A stretch of 21,150 nucleotides of DNA from Palsa-1439 sp050015495. GTDB taxonomy: Bacteria; Verrucomicrobiota; Verrucomicrobiia; Palsa-1439. Under the pieces are notes generated by a model. That model was not told the origin of the DNA. It did not search any database and was given only the letters and a program-made list of their open reading frames with translations. The stretch's first letter is position 1, and every line of letters begins with the position of its first letter. A program made the position numbers and the translations under genes. The DNA is taken from NCBI GenBank assembly GCA_050015495.1, contig JBEKBH010000042.1:1-21150 (forward strand). Reading direction: 5' to 3'. Below are positions 1 to 6,219 of this stretch, one piece after another.

Positions 1-1041
1 AAACTGCTCGGTGACCTCGCCAATCTTGATGGCGACGGTGGCGGCGGCATCACTGCGGCCTTCACTCACGGCGAGAAGCAGTTGCAACAGATTCTCCTGC
101 AAGCGCGGGGCGATCCGCCCGGTCATTCCCAGGTCCAGCAGCGCCACCCGGTGATCGTCGGTGATGAAGACGTTGCCGGGGTGCGGATCGGCGTGAAAGA
201 AACCGTCGACAAGGATTTGTTGCAGATAGGCCCGAAACAGTTCCTCGGCCAGTTCCGCGCCCATCAATTCCATGCGTGCCAGTGGGCTCAGCGCCGTGAT
301 TTTTTGGCCGGTGATATACTCCATCGTCAACACCCGCGAGGTGGTGAAGTCCTCGATGGCCGTGGGCACGACGATCCGGTGAAAATTCTTGAGATTGACG
401 TTCAGCGTGAGGAGGTTGCGCGCTTCCTGTCGATAGTCCAATTCCTGCCATAAACTCCGGCGAAGCTCTTCCAACATTTCAACGAACCGGTAGCGTTTTC
501 CCCACTCCGTATGCTTGTCGAGAAACTCGGCGATGTCTTCCAGGGCGTCCAAATCCTCGGCGATGATCTCGCGAATTCCGGGCCGCTGCACCTTGACCAC
601 CACGGCCCGGCCATCCCGCAACCACGCGCGGTGGACCTGTCCCAACGACGCTGCCGCGAGAGGTTTGGGGTCAAAGTTGGAGAAGGCCTTCGAGATTCGC
701 ACGCCCAACTCATGGGAGACAATCGCATCTATTTCCTCGAACGGGAAGGGGTCGATGTTGTCTTGCAGGCGGGTCAATGCGTGGATGTACGCGGGGGGAA
801 GAAAATCCGCCCGCGTGGACAGGAGTTGGCCGAGCTTGATGAAGGTCGGCCCCATCTTTTCCAAGTCCCGCGCCAATTCATCAGCGCGAGGCTCAGATGC
901 CAACGCTTTGTCAAACGGCTCGATTCCGAGAGTTTCGTGCAAGCCAGTATTGGCCAGCATGTCCGCGCGCCCATACTTGATCAGCAAGAAGGCGATGTCC
1001 TTGTAGCGCTTCAGATGCTGCGGCTTTAGTGAGATTCCCAT
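1..1041 (-). CDS. ubiB: ABC1/UbiB (AarF/ADCK) atypical kinase, partial
   Basis: Reading the minus strand from ATG at 1041 gives 347 codons without a stop, running off the left edge, so the C-terminus is missing. Hallmarks of the ABC1/UbiB atypical kinase family are visible: the KxGQ motif (IKLGQLLSTR, K69-Q72), the alanine-rich loop that replaces the P-loop (AAASLGQVHRA, about 129-139), the ATP-binding lysine (VVVKVQRPG, K150), the catalytic loop HADPHPGN (283-290) and the metal-binding DLG (303-305). Family members support ubiquinone biosynthesis or lipid homeostasis, and many carry C-terminal membrane helices, which would lie outside the window. No good Shine-Dalgarno precedes the ATG. I chose it because the N-terminus matches the usual family start. 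The 34-residue membrane protein lies 107 bases upstream on the same strand and may be co-transcribed. The family assignment is firm; the symbol is the family name, not proof of a ubiquinone role. Confidence 0.93.
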   Translation of the reverse strand, partial: MGISLKPQHLKRYKDIAFLLIKYGRADMLANTGLHETLGIEPFDKALASEPRADELARDLEKMGPTFIKLGQLLSTRADFLPPAYIHALTRLQDNIDPFPFEEIDAIVSHELGVRISKAFSNFDPKPLAAASLGQVHRAWLRDGRAVVVKVQRPGIREIIAEDLDALEDIAEFLDKHTEWGKRYRFVEMLEELRRSLWQELDYRQEARNLLTLNVNLKNFHRIVVPTAIEDFTTSRVLTMEYITGQKITALSPLARMELMGAELAEELFRAYLQQILVDGFFHADPHPGNVFITDDHRVALLDLGMTGRIAPRLQENLLQLLLAVSEGRSDAAATVAIKIGEVTEQF

Positions 1042-1148
1042 AATTAGTATTAATGCCGGGCGTTACGCCAAGTTCAGGTTGCCATCAGCAGCAACATGGC
1101 CGAGGAATCGAACTACTCGGCGTTTTAATGCTCCACAAGTCACGTCAT

Positions 1149-1253
1149 CTAGCGAATCAAGAGCACGACAACAACGATCACAAGAAGCAGACCGGCCCCA
1201 CCACCGCCGATATAGTAGAAATTGGCCAACAACGGTGCGAATAGAAGGTACAT
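1149..1253 (-). CDS. 34-residue single-pass membrane protein
   Basis: A short minus-strand frame encodes 34 residues beginning MYLLFAPLLANFYYIGGGG and ending in a run of Val/Leu/Ile closed by Arg. The second half (about residues 21-33) is purely hydrophobic and preceded by a Gly cluster, as in very small inner-membrane proteins. The start is supported by a good Shine-Dalgarno (AAAGGAAA) about 5 bases before the ATG. An 8-bp palindrome sits just upstream of that. The gene precedes the UbiB-like kinase on the same strand by 107 bases. I do not recognise a named family. Small membrane proteins of this shape are often stress-induced or modulate a membrane partner, but no function can be read from the sequence. 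Confidence 0.65.
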   Translation of the reverse strand: MYLLFAPLLANFYYIGGGGAGLLLVIVVVVLLIR

Positions 1254-1271
1254 AGTTTTCCTTTCGATTGT

Positions 1272-1292
1272 GATGGCAACTCATTTGCCATC
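1272..1292. promoter_or_regulatory. 8-bp inverted repeat before the 34-residue gene
   Basis: GATGGCAA (1272-1279) and TTGCCATC (1285-1292) form a perfect inverted repeat around a 5-base spacer. It lies about 18 bases upstream of the start codon of the 34-residue membrane protein, directly before its Shine-Dalgarno. It could be an operator or a hairpin in the 5' leader. Confidence 0.4.
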
Positions 1293-1332
1293 CCGTTCTA
1301 CAGTGACGCTACGCGATGGGCCGGTCGTAAGC

Positions 1333-1350
1333 TATGGGGTAAAACCCTAC
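1333..1350. repeat. GGGGTAAAACCCTAC repeat, copy 1
   Basis: The stretch TATGGGGTAAAACCCTAC is nearly repeated at 13653-13669, which reads TATGAGGTAAAACCCTAC. It contains the short inverted repeat GGGT-AAA-ACCC and resembles a degenerate form of the GGGGT-N4-ACCCC palindromes elsewhere in the window. It lies about 170 bases before the response regulator at 1521 and about 80 bases before the divergent 34-residue gene. The surrounding 1254-1520 interval is the divergent control region of these two genes. A small hairpin, GAACCC (1472-1477) with GGGTTC (1487-1492), lies just before the response regulator. Confidence 0.45.
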
Positions 1351-1520
1351 GGTCCTCAACACGTGAACCGTCAGCCGTATTCGGCATGTCCCAGCCTCAG
1401 GCATATCATCCATGCTTCAACGGCTTGATGCCATTCGACGTTCCTAGGGTGATTTCCCGGTCAATAATAGGGAACCCAGTAATTTCGGGTTCTCCATGAA
1501 TGGCACTACGTTCCGGTACG

Positions 1521-2015
1521 ATGAAACAGACCCCAAACACGCCGCGCACTCACGACAATCACCCCCACCCGCTTCGCACGTTGGTGGTGGATGATTCCGT
1601 TATGTTCATGGAAGGTTTGTGCGCTTACCTGATGACGGAGCCGATGTTTCAAGTGGTCGGCACCGCGCTGGATGGCAGCGAGGCGCTGCACATGGTGGAT
1701 GTGCTCGAACCGGACCTGGTCTTCATGGATCTGCACATGCCGTTCATGGACGGCCTACAAACGACGGAGATTCTGCGCCGCCGCATGCCCAATATGCGGA
1801 TTATCATAATGACGAGGGAGCGCGCGGCCACAGCCGAGGTGAAGGCACGCGCGCATGGCGCCCACGGCTTCCTTCGGAAACTGGGGATCACACACAGCCT
1901 GATCGCCGAGGTCCGCCGGGCATTTCACCCGGACACACATGAAGGACGAGCGGAGCCGGTCGCACTGATGGAAAATGCCGAAGCAGCGCTGGAAACGACG
2001 AGCGTGTTGGTGTGA
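1521..2015 (+). CDS. Single-domain response regulator (REC only)
   Basis: The protein has 164 residues from ATG 1521; an in-frame ATG at 1500 is possible but would add only seven unconserved residues. It is a CheY-like receiver domain with the acidic pair D24-D25 (VVDDS), the phospho-acceptor D70 (LVFMDLHMP), T98 (IIIMTRE) and K120 (GAHGFLRK). The sequence style matches NarL/LuxR-type receivers, but the helix-turn-helix is absent. After the receiver there is only a short tail of about 30 residues with no recognisable output domain. It probably relays phosphate or binds a partner rather than DNA. No cognate kinase is adjacent; the nearest is the PAS kinase ending at 10393. No clear Shine-Dalgarno is visible. 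The receiver call is firm, the partner unknown. Confidence 0.88.
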   Translation: MKQTPNTPRTHDNHPHPLRTLVVDDSVMFMEGLCAYLMTEPMFQVVGTALDGSEALHMVDVLEPDLVFMDLHMPFMDGLQTTEILRRRMPNMRIIIMTRERAATAEVKARAHGAHGFLRKLGITHSLIAEVRRAFHPDTHEGRAEPVALMENAEAALETTSVLV

Positions 2016-2494
2016 AACTCCCCGACAGCCCCTTTCACGCCCCGCTGCACCCGCTCGACAGCAAAACGCAAACGCACGGCTGTCGTCAAACGAGACCAAC
2101 CTCCTGTGCCAAGAATTCCCTTCCGGGCGTCTGTGCGTTCGTCCGGCGGGACAACATGTGCCAATCACCTCCAAGATCGTGGAAGAAACAATTCCTAAAG
2201 CTGTTGTTTCAGCACTTCGGTAAACAGACGCAAACCGACCAGATGGAACGGGCGTGGTCTCGATCTGTCCACTGAAATTCGCAAAGTGATTTCCTGTGTG
2301 TTCCCCGGACTTTAATCATGGCGGTGTAGCTTCCCGTCGCGCCCTGGTAGAACTTCGACTGCGACACTCGCTTTCGAAGAGAGCACGACCATCACGACAC
2401 TGCCATGAGGATGTCCGGCCTCTGGCAACCACGACCCGAATGCGGGAGGAGGTCGACGGGACCGAAAATAGATCCATAGGAAACCGGAATCCCT
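2016..2494. other. Gene-free stretch
   Basis: The interval between the response regulator stop at 2015 and the gene starting on the minus strand at 3028 has no convincing gene before the repeat element at 2495. Open frames here lack recognisable domains, start signals and plausible composition. A loose inverted repeat, CGACAGCC (2023-2030) with GGCTGTCG (2078-2085), follows the response regulator and might act in termination, but its 47-base loop makes that weak. The rest may be decayed sequence. Confidence 0.4.
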
Positions 2495-2560
2495 GAACAG
2501 GAGCCGCTGCCAAGGAGGCGGGGGTGAAGACGCCCCCCTGGTGAACAACAGCTCCTGTTC
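2495..2560 (-). repeat. 66-bp palindromic mini-element, copy 1
   Basis: The element is bounded by perfect 10-bp terminal inverted repeats, GAACAGGAGC (2495-2504) and GCTCCTGTTC (2551-2560). At its centre is a G/C hairpin (GGGGG at 2520-2524, CCCCC at 2533-2537). Read on the minus strand it matches the element at 5971-6037 along nearly its whole length, including GGGAACAGGAG, the core GTCTTCACCCCC and CCTCC. It sits directly after the stop of the minus-strand response regulator (2570), so it may also serve as its terminator. It encodes nothing and behaves like a REP or MITE-type element. Confidence 0.7.
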
Positions 2561-2569
2561 CCATGAAGT

Positions 2570-3028
2570 CTACCGGACAGACATTAACGTCGATCCGGAT
2601 GATGGCGATGCGGCGGAGGATGCCGATGGCGTACGGATAGCATCCTGTACTTTTCGAGCAAGCTCAGGCGCCCGGAAGGGCTTTTGCAGGTAGCCCCACA
2701 AGCCCTTCTGAAACAGTTTGTCAGCCACGGGTTCTTCGAAGCCTGTTAGCAAAACAACCCGCACGTCGGGATTGAGCCGTTGGAGTTCATCGAAGACGAA
2801 GTCGCTCAATTTTGGGGGTACAAGGAAATCCAAAAGGACCATTGCAATTTCTCGCTGTTTCTCCCTGTAAATCCGGATGGCTTCCTGTGGGCTGGCGGCG
2901 GTAAATACCCGGTAGCCTTGGCGTTCCAATGTCGACTTGAGGAAAACCAGAGAATCCAACTCATCGTCGATTGCGAGGATGCAAAGCTGTTGTGAACTTC
3001 CGCTGCTATTCATACCTCGAATACTCAT
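2570..3028 (-). CDS. Single-domain response regulator (CheY-like)
   Basis: The protein has 152 residues starting MSIRGMNSSG. The start at 3028 is preferred over the longer frame to 3067 because a GAAGGA Shine-Dalgarno lies just upstream of it. The receiver domain spans about residues 14-132: D21-D22 (AIDDE), phospho-acceptor D67 (VLLDFLVPP), T95 (LLTGF) and K116 (LQKPF). The C-terminus is a low-complexity Ser/Ala tail with no output domain. The 'LLDF' and 'PPKLSDFVFDEL' context resembles receivers found beside hybrid kinases. A palindrome-type promoter is predicted upstream, with palindrome 3147-3164 and hexamer TAGACT at 3124-3119 on the minus strand, giving a leader of about 80 bases. The role is probably phosphorelay or protein-protein signalling; the partner is unknown. 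Confidence 0.9.
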   Translation of the reverse strand: MSIRGMNSSGSSQQLCILAIDDELDSLVFLKSTLERQGYRVFTAASPQEAIRIYREKQREIAMVLLDFLVPPKLSDFVFDELQRLNPDVRVVLLTGFEEPVADKLFQKGLWGYLQKPFRAPELARKVQDAIRTPSASSAASPSSGSTLMSVR

Positions 3029-3118
3029 TTCGTTCCTTCCCTCTTTCCGAGCAAGCGGCATCCGCATTCTCTTGGCGTGACTGATGACTGCTTCTTGCTA
3101 CGAGTTTTTCAAAACCAA

Positions 3119-3164
3119 AGTCTACGTGGTGCGTCATCCACGCGCCATGGGGTCTTCACCCCAT
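3119..3164 (-). promoter_or_regulatory. Palindrome promoter of response regulator 3028
   Basis: ATGGGGT-CTTC-ACCCCAT (3147-3164) is a perfect 7-bp inverted repeat. On the minus strand the hexamer TAGACT (3124-3119) begins after 22 intervening bases, the same spacing as at 3392, 11603, 15086, 16040 and 5914. The palindrome also lies inside a 50-bp repeat shared with 10289-10339. The call is inferred from spacing, not measured. Confidence 0.45.
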
Positions 3165-3183
3165 ATTGGCTTGGGGCTTACGT
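3135..3183. repeat. 50-bp CCCCATATTGGCTT repeat, copy 1
   Basis: Aligns base for base with 10289-10339 over CATCCACG, the ATGG-G palindrome, CCCCATATTGGCTT and a closing ACGT. It contains the intact palindrome at 3147-3164. The rest of the gene-free interval 3029-3442 holds the leader of the minus-strand response regulator, this repeat, and the promoter of the gene at 3443. I see no gene in it. Confidence 0.6.
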
Positions 3184-3391
3184 CCCTTCGCTTTGTTTCG
3201 AGCCACTGTGCGCTGCCTTGGAAAACCCGCGGGGGATATGAGCCGTGGCCAAGGAAGCCGGGTCGCAGCATTTCCCAACGCTCACAGCCGAACCAACCAT
3301 TCCCGTGGGCCAACGCAAAGTCCTCCGCGATTTCCTCTGGGAATTCCACCGGGATATGGTGGGGATTCAGCCGGATTCACGGAGTTTCACG

Positions 3392-3436
3392 TGGGGTCAA
3401 CACCCCATAGCGACCGCTCAGTTTCCCCCGTATTTT
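3392..3436 (+). promoter_or_regulatory. Palindrome promoter, predicted leaderless start at 3443
   Basis: TGGGGT-CAAC-ACCCCA (3392-3407) is followed, after 22 bases from the final T at 3408, by TATTTT (3431-3436). If TATTTT is the -10, transcription starts at 3443, the A of the ATG. The downstream run CATAGCGAC...AGTT...ATTTTC...ATGAAA is shared with 16053-16096. Confidence 0.55.
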
Positions 3437-3442
3437 CAGACC

Positions 3443-3679
3443 ATGAAACAAGAACACTTCTTCCAGAGTCAACGGTCAGCCGATGTACGATCGCCGGCGC
3501 AGACCATGAATTCAAACCAAACGAAAGAATATGCCCAGCCATCTCGAGACGAGGTCGCGATGAAGGCATACCTTATTTACCTGAACCAGGGCAGTCCTCA
3601 AGGACACGACGTACAACATTGGTTGGAGGCTGAAGCCCAAATGATTGCCACCCCAGCGCCACGAACGAGCGGGTCATGA
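3443..3679 (+). CDS. DUF2934 small protein, copy 1
   Basis: This 78-residue protein starts MKQEHFFQSQ. The C-terminal half carries the DUF2934 signature: an Ala-Tyr helix (VAMKAYLIYLNQGSPQGHD) followed by VQHWLEAEAQM, with the W-L-x-A-E core typical of the family. The N-terminal 35 residues are polar and probably disordered. It is paralogous to the protein at 18875-19132. No Shine-Dalgarno precedes the ATG; the predicted start of transcription falls on the ATG itself. A second in-frame ATG at 3506 could be used instead. The stop overlaps the next gene's start (ATGA), so the two should be translationally coupled. DUF2934 proteins are common in soil bacteria near stress genes, but their biochemical role is unknown. 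Confidence 0.8.
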   Translation: MKQEHFFQSQRSADVRSPAQTMNSNQTKEYAQPSRDEVAMKAYLIYLNQGSPQGHDVQHWLEAEAQMIATPAPRTSGS

Positions 3680-3855
3680 AAGCCAATCACAAGCAGAAGG
3701 CATTGACGCTCGGTACCCTCATTGAGACCGTTTGCGGCATCTGTGGGAATCGCAGAGCCAGAGGAATCATCCGGCTCGCCATTGATGCCCGCGTCGTTGT
3801 GTTCCGAGAACAACAACGCGCTTTTGATTTCAGTGGAAGAAAGGCGTTCGTATGA
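3676..3855 (+). CDS. 59-residue basic protein coupled to both neighbours
   Basis: A 60-codon frame starts at an ATG overlapping the previous stop (ATGA, 3676-3679) and ends in a TGA overlapping the next start (ATGA, 3852-3855). The product begins MKANHKQKALTLGTLIETV and continues with CGICGNRRARGIIRLAID, then VVVFREQQRAF. It is small and basic, with two cysteines in C-x-x-C spacing and a predicted helix-strand pattern. The double four-base overlap is strong evidence that this is translated. The first 20 bases match the start of the ORF at 16091 in 17 positions. I do not recognise a named family. A nucleic-acid or regulatory role would be a guess from charge alone. Confidence 0.75.
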   Translation: MKANHKQKALTLGTLIETVCGICGNRRARGIIRLAIDARVVVFREQQRAFDFSGRKAFV

Positions 3856-4202
3856 AGGCGGTCTTGAGACTCGCCATGCTGGTGGTGGGGATCTCCATCG
3901 CCGGTGCAACATTCAACTTCTTCGGGCAGGAACCGTCGCAGCCGGCCACACTCTACGTTTATAGTGGCACTCTACGCTCGATCGATCTGCAGGCACGTAC
4001 GATTATCGTGGACGGTTCGGCAGTTCCCCAGAAGTTTGTGGTGCCGACGGACATAAAGATCATCGTGAAGGGTCAACCCGCTGGACCCAAGGGCAAACTC
4101 GACGATCTGATGGTGGGCGATGGCGTCCAGGTGAAGTACACGGTGGACGAGGGCGTGAACGTCGCGCATCAGATCTCGCCCCTCGACGTGAAGAATCCGT
4201 GA
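3852..4202 (+). CDS. Small exported protein, paralogue of 17976-18320
   Basis: The protein has 116 residues. Residues 1-24 form a signal peptide or anchor (MKAVLRLAMLVVGISIAGAT). The mature part is a single beta-rich domain: YSGTLRSIDLQARTIIVDG, VVPTDIKIIV, then GKLDDLMVGDGVQVKY. The same blocks recur in the same order in the protein at 17976, with roughly half the residues identical. The layout (VD...R.I.V..., T.I.V, L.DL..GD.V.V.Y) resembles DUF5666-type small beta domains, but this is a pattern comparison only. The start overlaps the preceding stop (ATGA), making this the third gene of a coupled set. It probably acts in the periplasm; ligand unknown. Confidence 0.8.
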   Translation: MKAVLRLAMLVVGISIAGATFNFFGQEPSQPATLYVYSGTLRSIDLQARTIIVDGSAVPQKFVVPTDIKIIVKGQPAGPKGKLDDLMVGDGVQVKYTVDEGVNVAHQISPLDVKNP

Positions 4203-4242
4203 TCGGACCAGTTACGTGAACCAACGAAATAGGAGAAATGTT

Positions 4243-4740
4243 ATGAAACTCGGAATTGCAGTCATTTGCCTGATCGGCCTCGTAGCCGCCACGGCGGCTC
4301 GAGCCGCGGACACGGACACGCCGCCTCTCCCCAATCCGTCCGCCCACCGGCCGATGATGGGGAACTTGTTGCCGCCGCGCGTGCTCGAAAACCTCGCGTT
4401 GACTTCCGAGCAGCAGGCGAATTACGACGCTCTCGCAGCCGGCTTCAAGAAGGACGCCGCGAAGTGGCGCGCCGACAACGGTTACGACCCCCAAAAAGCG
4501 CGCGAGGAAATGAGCCAGGCACGCGCCGCCGGCGACCAGGCAACCATCCAAGTGGTGACCAACGAGCGCAAAGGGCTCATGGATATTCGCAAGAGTTACG
4601 TCGACAAGGTGCGCGCCTTCCTGACCGATGAACAAAAAGCCACGCTCGACAAAGCTCTCGAACACGCCCACGACTGGAGCGGTGGACACAGTCCCAGCGG
4701 TGCGCTGCCGTCGCCACAACCGCCACCTGCTGACAAGTAA
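4243..4740 (+). CDS. Spy/CpxP-like periplasmic LTxxQ protein
   Basis: The protein has 165 residues from ATG 4243, preceded by AGGAG at a good distance; an upstream GTG at 4216 is less likely. A signal peptide ends near residue 21 (ATAARA-AD). The mature protein is helical and charged and has two LTxxQ-type motifs, LTSEQ (53-57) and LTDEQ (127-131), the mark of the Spy/CpxP group of periplasmic chaperones and metal or envelope-stress sensors. A Pro/Ser-rich tail closes the protein. It lies 40 bases after the coupled genes 3443-4202 and may share their transcript. The role as an envelope-stress chaperone is inferred from the family motif. Confidence 0.75.
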   Translation: MKLGIAVICLIGLVAATAARAADTDTPPLPNPSAHRPMMGNLLPPRVLENLALTSEQQANYDALAAGFKKDAAKWRADNGYDPQKAREEMSQARAAGDQATIQVVTNERKGLMDIRKSYVDKVRAFLTDEQKATLDKALEHAHDWSGGHSPSGALPSPQPPPADK

Positions 4741-4905
4741 AGATTATGTTTATCATGGCGACGGGCAAGGTCGAGAACTCATTCGAATCACGGCTGGAGG
4801 GAAGGCCAACATGGTAAACGGTCGGGACGGACGTCAGAAGGGGCCCTAGCACTGCACACGAATCAGTATCTAGCGCGGGCTGACTGGTCCTGTGGTCATT
4901 CAATA

Positions 4906-4940
4906 CCGCCCGCCTGAAGGAATGCTGGGCGGGTGGGTTT
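4906..4940 (+). terminator. Possible intrinsic terminator
   Basis: CCCGCC (4909-4914) pairs with GGCGGG (4928-4933) around a 13-base loop and is followed by TGGGTTTTCT. It could end transcription of the 3443-4740 genes, although it lies 170 bases past the last stop. The remainder of 4741-5008 shows no gene. Confidence 0.35.
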
Positions 4941-5008
4941 TCTGCGGTGTACCGGAACGCTCGATGCCTGTGCACGCCGGTGTTAAGGAAAACCAGACGG
5001 CGACCAAA

Positions 5009-5905
5009 ATGATGGTCAAGTACGCAACCGTAAATCATGTCCGCTTCAGGGCGAGAGCGCTGGTGTGGATCTTACTCATCGCGTCTCGAGGGGCGGCGCA
5101 AACACAGTCGCCCGATGTTGCGGCCACGGAGTTGGTGCGGCAGACGGTGGCTCACGAACTGGCGGCGACTGATGCGGGCGGCCAGTATATGTATCGGGTC
5201 TGCGAAGAGACGCCGCAAGGTTCAGAGACCCGCGTTATGGTCGAGACCCGCGACTTGCAAATCGACCGGCTGATTCTCCAGAACGGCCAGCCCCTTCCTC
5301 CAGCGCAAAGGCAACGGGAAGAGGAACGCTTGCGCAGCCTGCTGACGAATCGCGCCCCTTTGCTGAAACTCCAGACCGAGCAACGCTCCGACGAAGCCCG
5401 GGTACGCAGGGTGATCCAGGTGCTTCCAGATGCATTTCTCTACCAACATGCGGGGGCGGAAAAGGACAGCGCCGGTCGCGAGCTCGTTTTGGTGACATTC
5501 CGCCCCAACCCGGACTTTCGTCCGCGTTCAACAGAATTACGGGTGTTGCAAGAGGTGGAAGGGGCGATGCTGATCGACCCTGCGGCGGATCGCTTCGTGC
5601 GGGTAGAAGTCAGGCTGTTTCGGGATGTTGACTTTGGCTGGGGCATCTTTGACCGCATCTCTCGCGGAGGCAGTCTTTTACTGCAACAACAGGTTGTGTG
5701 GCACAACCAGTGGGCGATGACGACATTGACATTACACTTCACCAACAGGCTATTGCTGTTAATCACCAGCCGCGTCGATTCGGTGACCAAGGTCAGCGAT
5801 TTTCGCCGCATGCCGGACGATCTGACCCCGCGACAGGCGCTGGAGTTGCTGCTGGACCGAGACCCAATGATGGCCACCGTGCCAGGGTCCGGAAAGATAC
5901 CCTGA
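5009..5905 (+). CDS. Exported protein of unknown function
   Basis: From ATG 5009 the product has 298 residues and opens with a signal peptide (basic MMVKYATVNHVRFRARA, hydrophobic LVWILLIASRGAA, cleavage near AQT). The open frame extends 39 codons further upstream to 4892, but that stretch lacks a signal peptide and is not credible coding. The mature part alternates beta strands with a charged helix (LPPAQRQREEERLRSLL). It continues to strands such as RVRRVIQVLPDAFLYQH and ELVLVTFRPNPDFRPRS, a pattern seen in periplasmic LolA/LolB-like folds. I recognise no named domain. It probably acts in the periplasm. A palindrome begins nine bases past the stop. No clear Shine-Dalgarno supports the start, so the exact N-terminus is uncertain. 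Confidence 0.75.
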   Translation: MMVKYATVNHVRFRARALVWILLIASRGAAQTQSPDVAATELVRQTVAHELAATDAGGQYMYRVCEETPQGSETRVMVETRDLQIDRLILQNGQPLPPAQRQREEERLRSLLTNRAPLLKLQTEQRSDEARVRRVIQVLPDAFLYQHAGAEKDSAGRELVLVTFRPNPDFRPRSTELRVLQEVEGAMLIDPAADRFVRVEVRLFRDVDFGWGIFDRISRGGSLLLQQQVVWHNQWAMTTLTLHFTNRLLLLITSRVDSVTKVSDFRRMPDDLTPRQALELLLDRDPMMATVPGSGKIP

Positions 5906-5913
5906 CGGCCAAC

Positions 5914-5959
5914 ATGGGGTGTTTACCCCATTGTGTGCGAATGACGTGCCGCATAGGCT
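5914..5959 (+). promoter_or_regulatory. Palindrome, possible promoter
   Basis: ATGGGGT-GTTT-ACCCCAT (5914-5931) is a perfect 7-bp inverted repeat, nine bases after the preceding stop. After 22 intervening bases comes TAGGCT (5954-5959), the spacing seen at the other palindromes. If used, it would transcribe the repeat element, the hairpin at 6047-6145 and the zinc-ribbon gene at 6220. It could equally act as a terminator of the upstream gene. Confidence 0.4.
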
Positions 5960-5970
5960 TTGGAAATATG

Positions 5971-6037
5971 GGAACAGGAGTTACTGCTCAATACCGGGGT
6001 GTCTTCACCCCCACCTCCCTGAAAGCAGACCCTGTTT
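5971..6037 (+). repeat. 66-bp palindromic mini-element, copy 2
   Basis: This copy begins GGAACAGGAG and ends ACCCTGTTT, a decayed version of the terminal inverted repeats of the copy at 2495-2560, which lies in the opposite orientation. Its core GGGGTG-TCTT-CACCCC (5996-6011) is a perfect 6-bp hairpin with a 4-base loop. Between core and ends the two copies share TGYTCA and CCTCC blocks. It is non-coding. Confidence 0.65.
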
Positions 6038-6046
6038 GCGTTAGGG

Positions 6047-6145
6047 AGTGGGTGCCCGTGAACAATCCACAAATGGTGGCTGCGCTTCTCCTAGACTCAT
6101 CGAACCTCAATGAGCATACCACCATTTCGTTTGCGGGCACCCACT
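6047..6145. other. Long hairpin, possible structured RNA or MITE
   Basis: AGTGGGTGCCCG (6047-6058) is exactly complementary to CGGGCACCCACT (6134-6145). Counting two G-U pairs, the stem extends to 17 bp (6047-6063 with 6129-6145). A second perfect stem, AAATGGTGG (6071-6079) with CCACCATTT (6119-6127), lies inside, separated by a small internal loop. The 39-base apex holds a further CTCAT/ATGAG match. There is no coding potential. It lies 75 bases before the zinc-ribbon gene. It could be a regulatory RNA leader, a small RNA or a miniature transposable element. Confidence 0.6.
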
Positions 6146-6219
6146 AATCTTCAGAAGACATTGCGGAATGGCAACATGCGCCGGACGGCACGATAGCCAC
6201 TACAAGGTGGGAGAATTGG

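Noticed and set aside
2016..2280. Short plus-strand frames after the response regulator
   Set aside because: No Shine-Dalgarno, no domain and atypical composition; better left as non-coding.
2312..2564. Minus-strand frames reading MGTG...GVFTP through the repeat
   Set aside because: Similarity to the frame over 5971-6037 comes from the shared DNA repeat, not from a protein; no coding signals outside it.
4892..5008. N-terminal extension of the exported protein
   Set aside because: It precedes a proper signal peptide starting at 5009 and overlaps a likely terminator hairpin.
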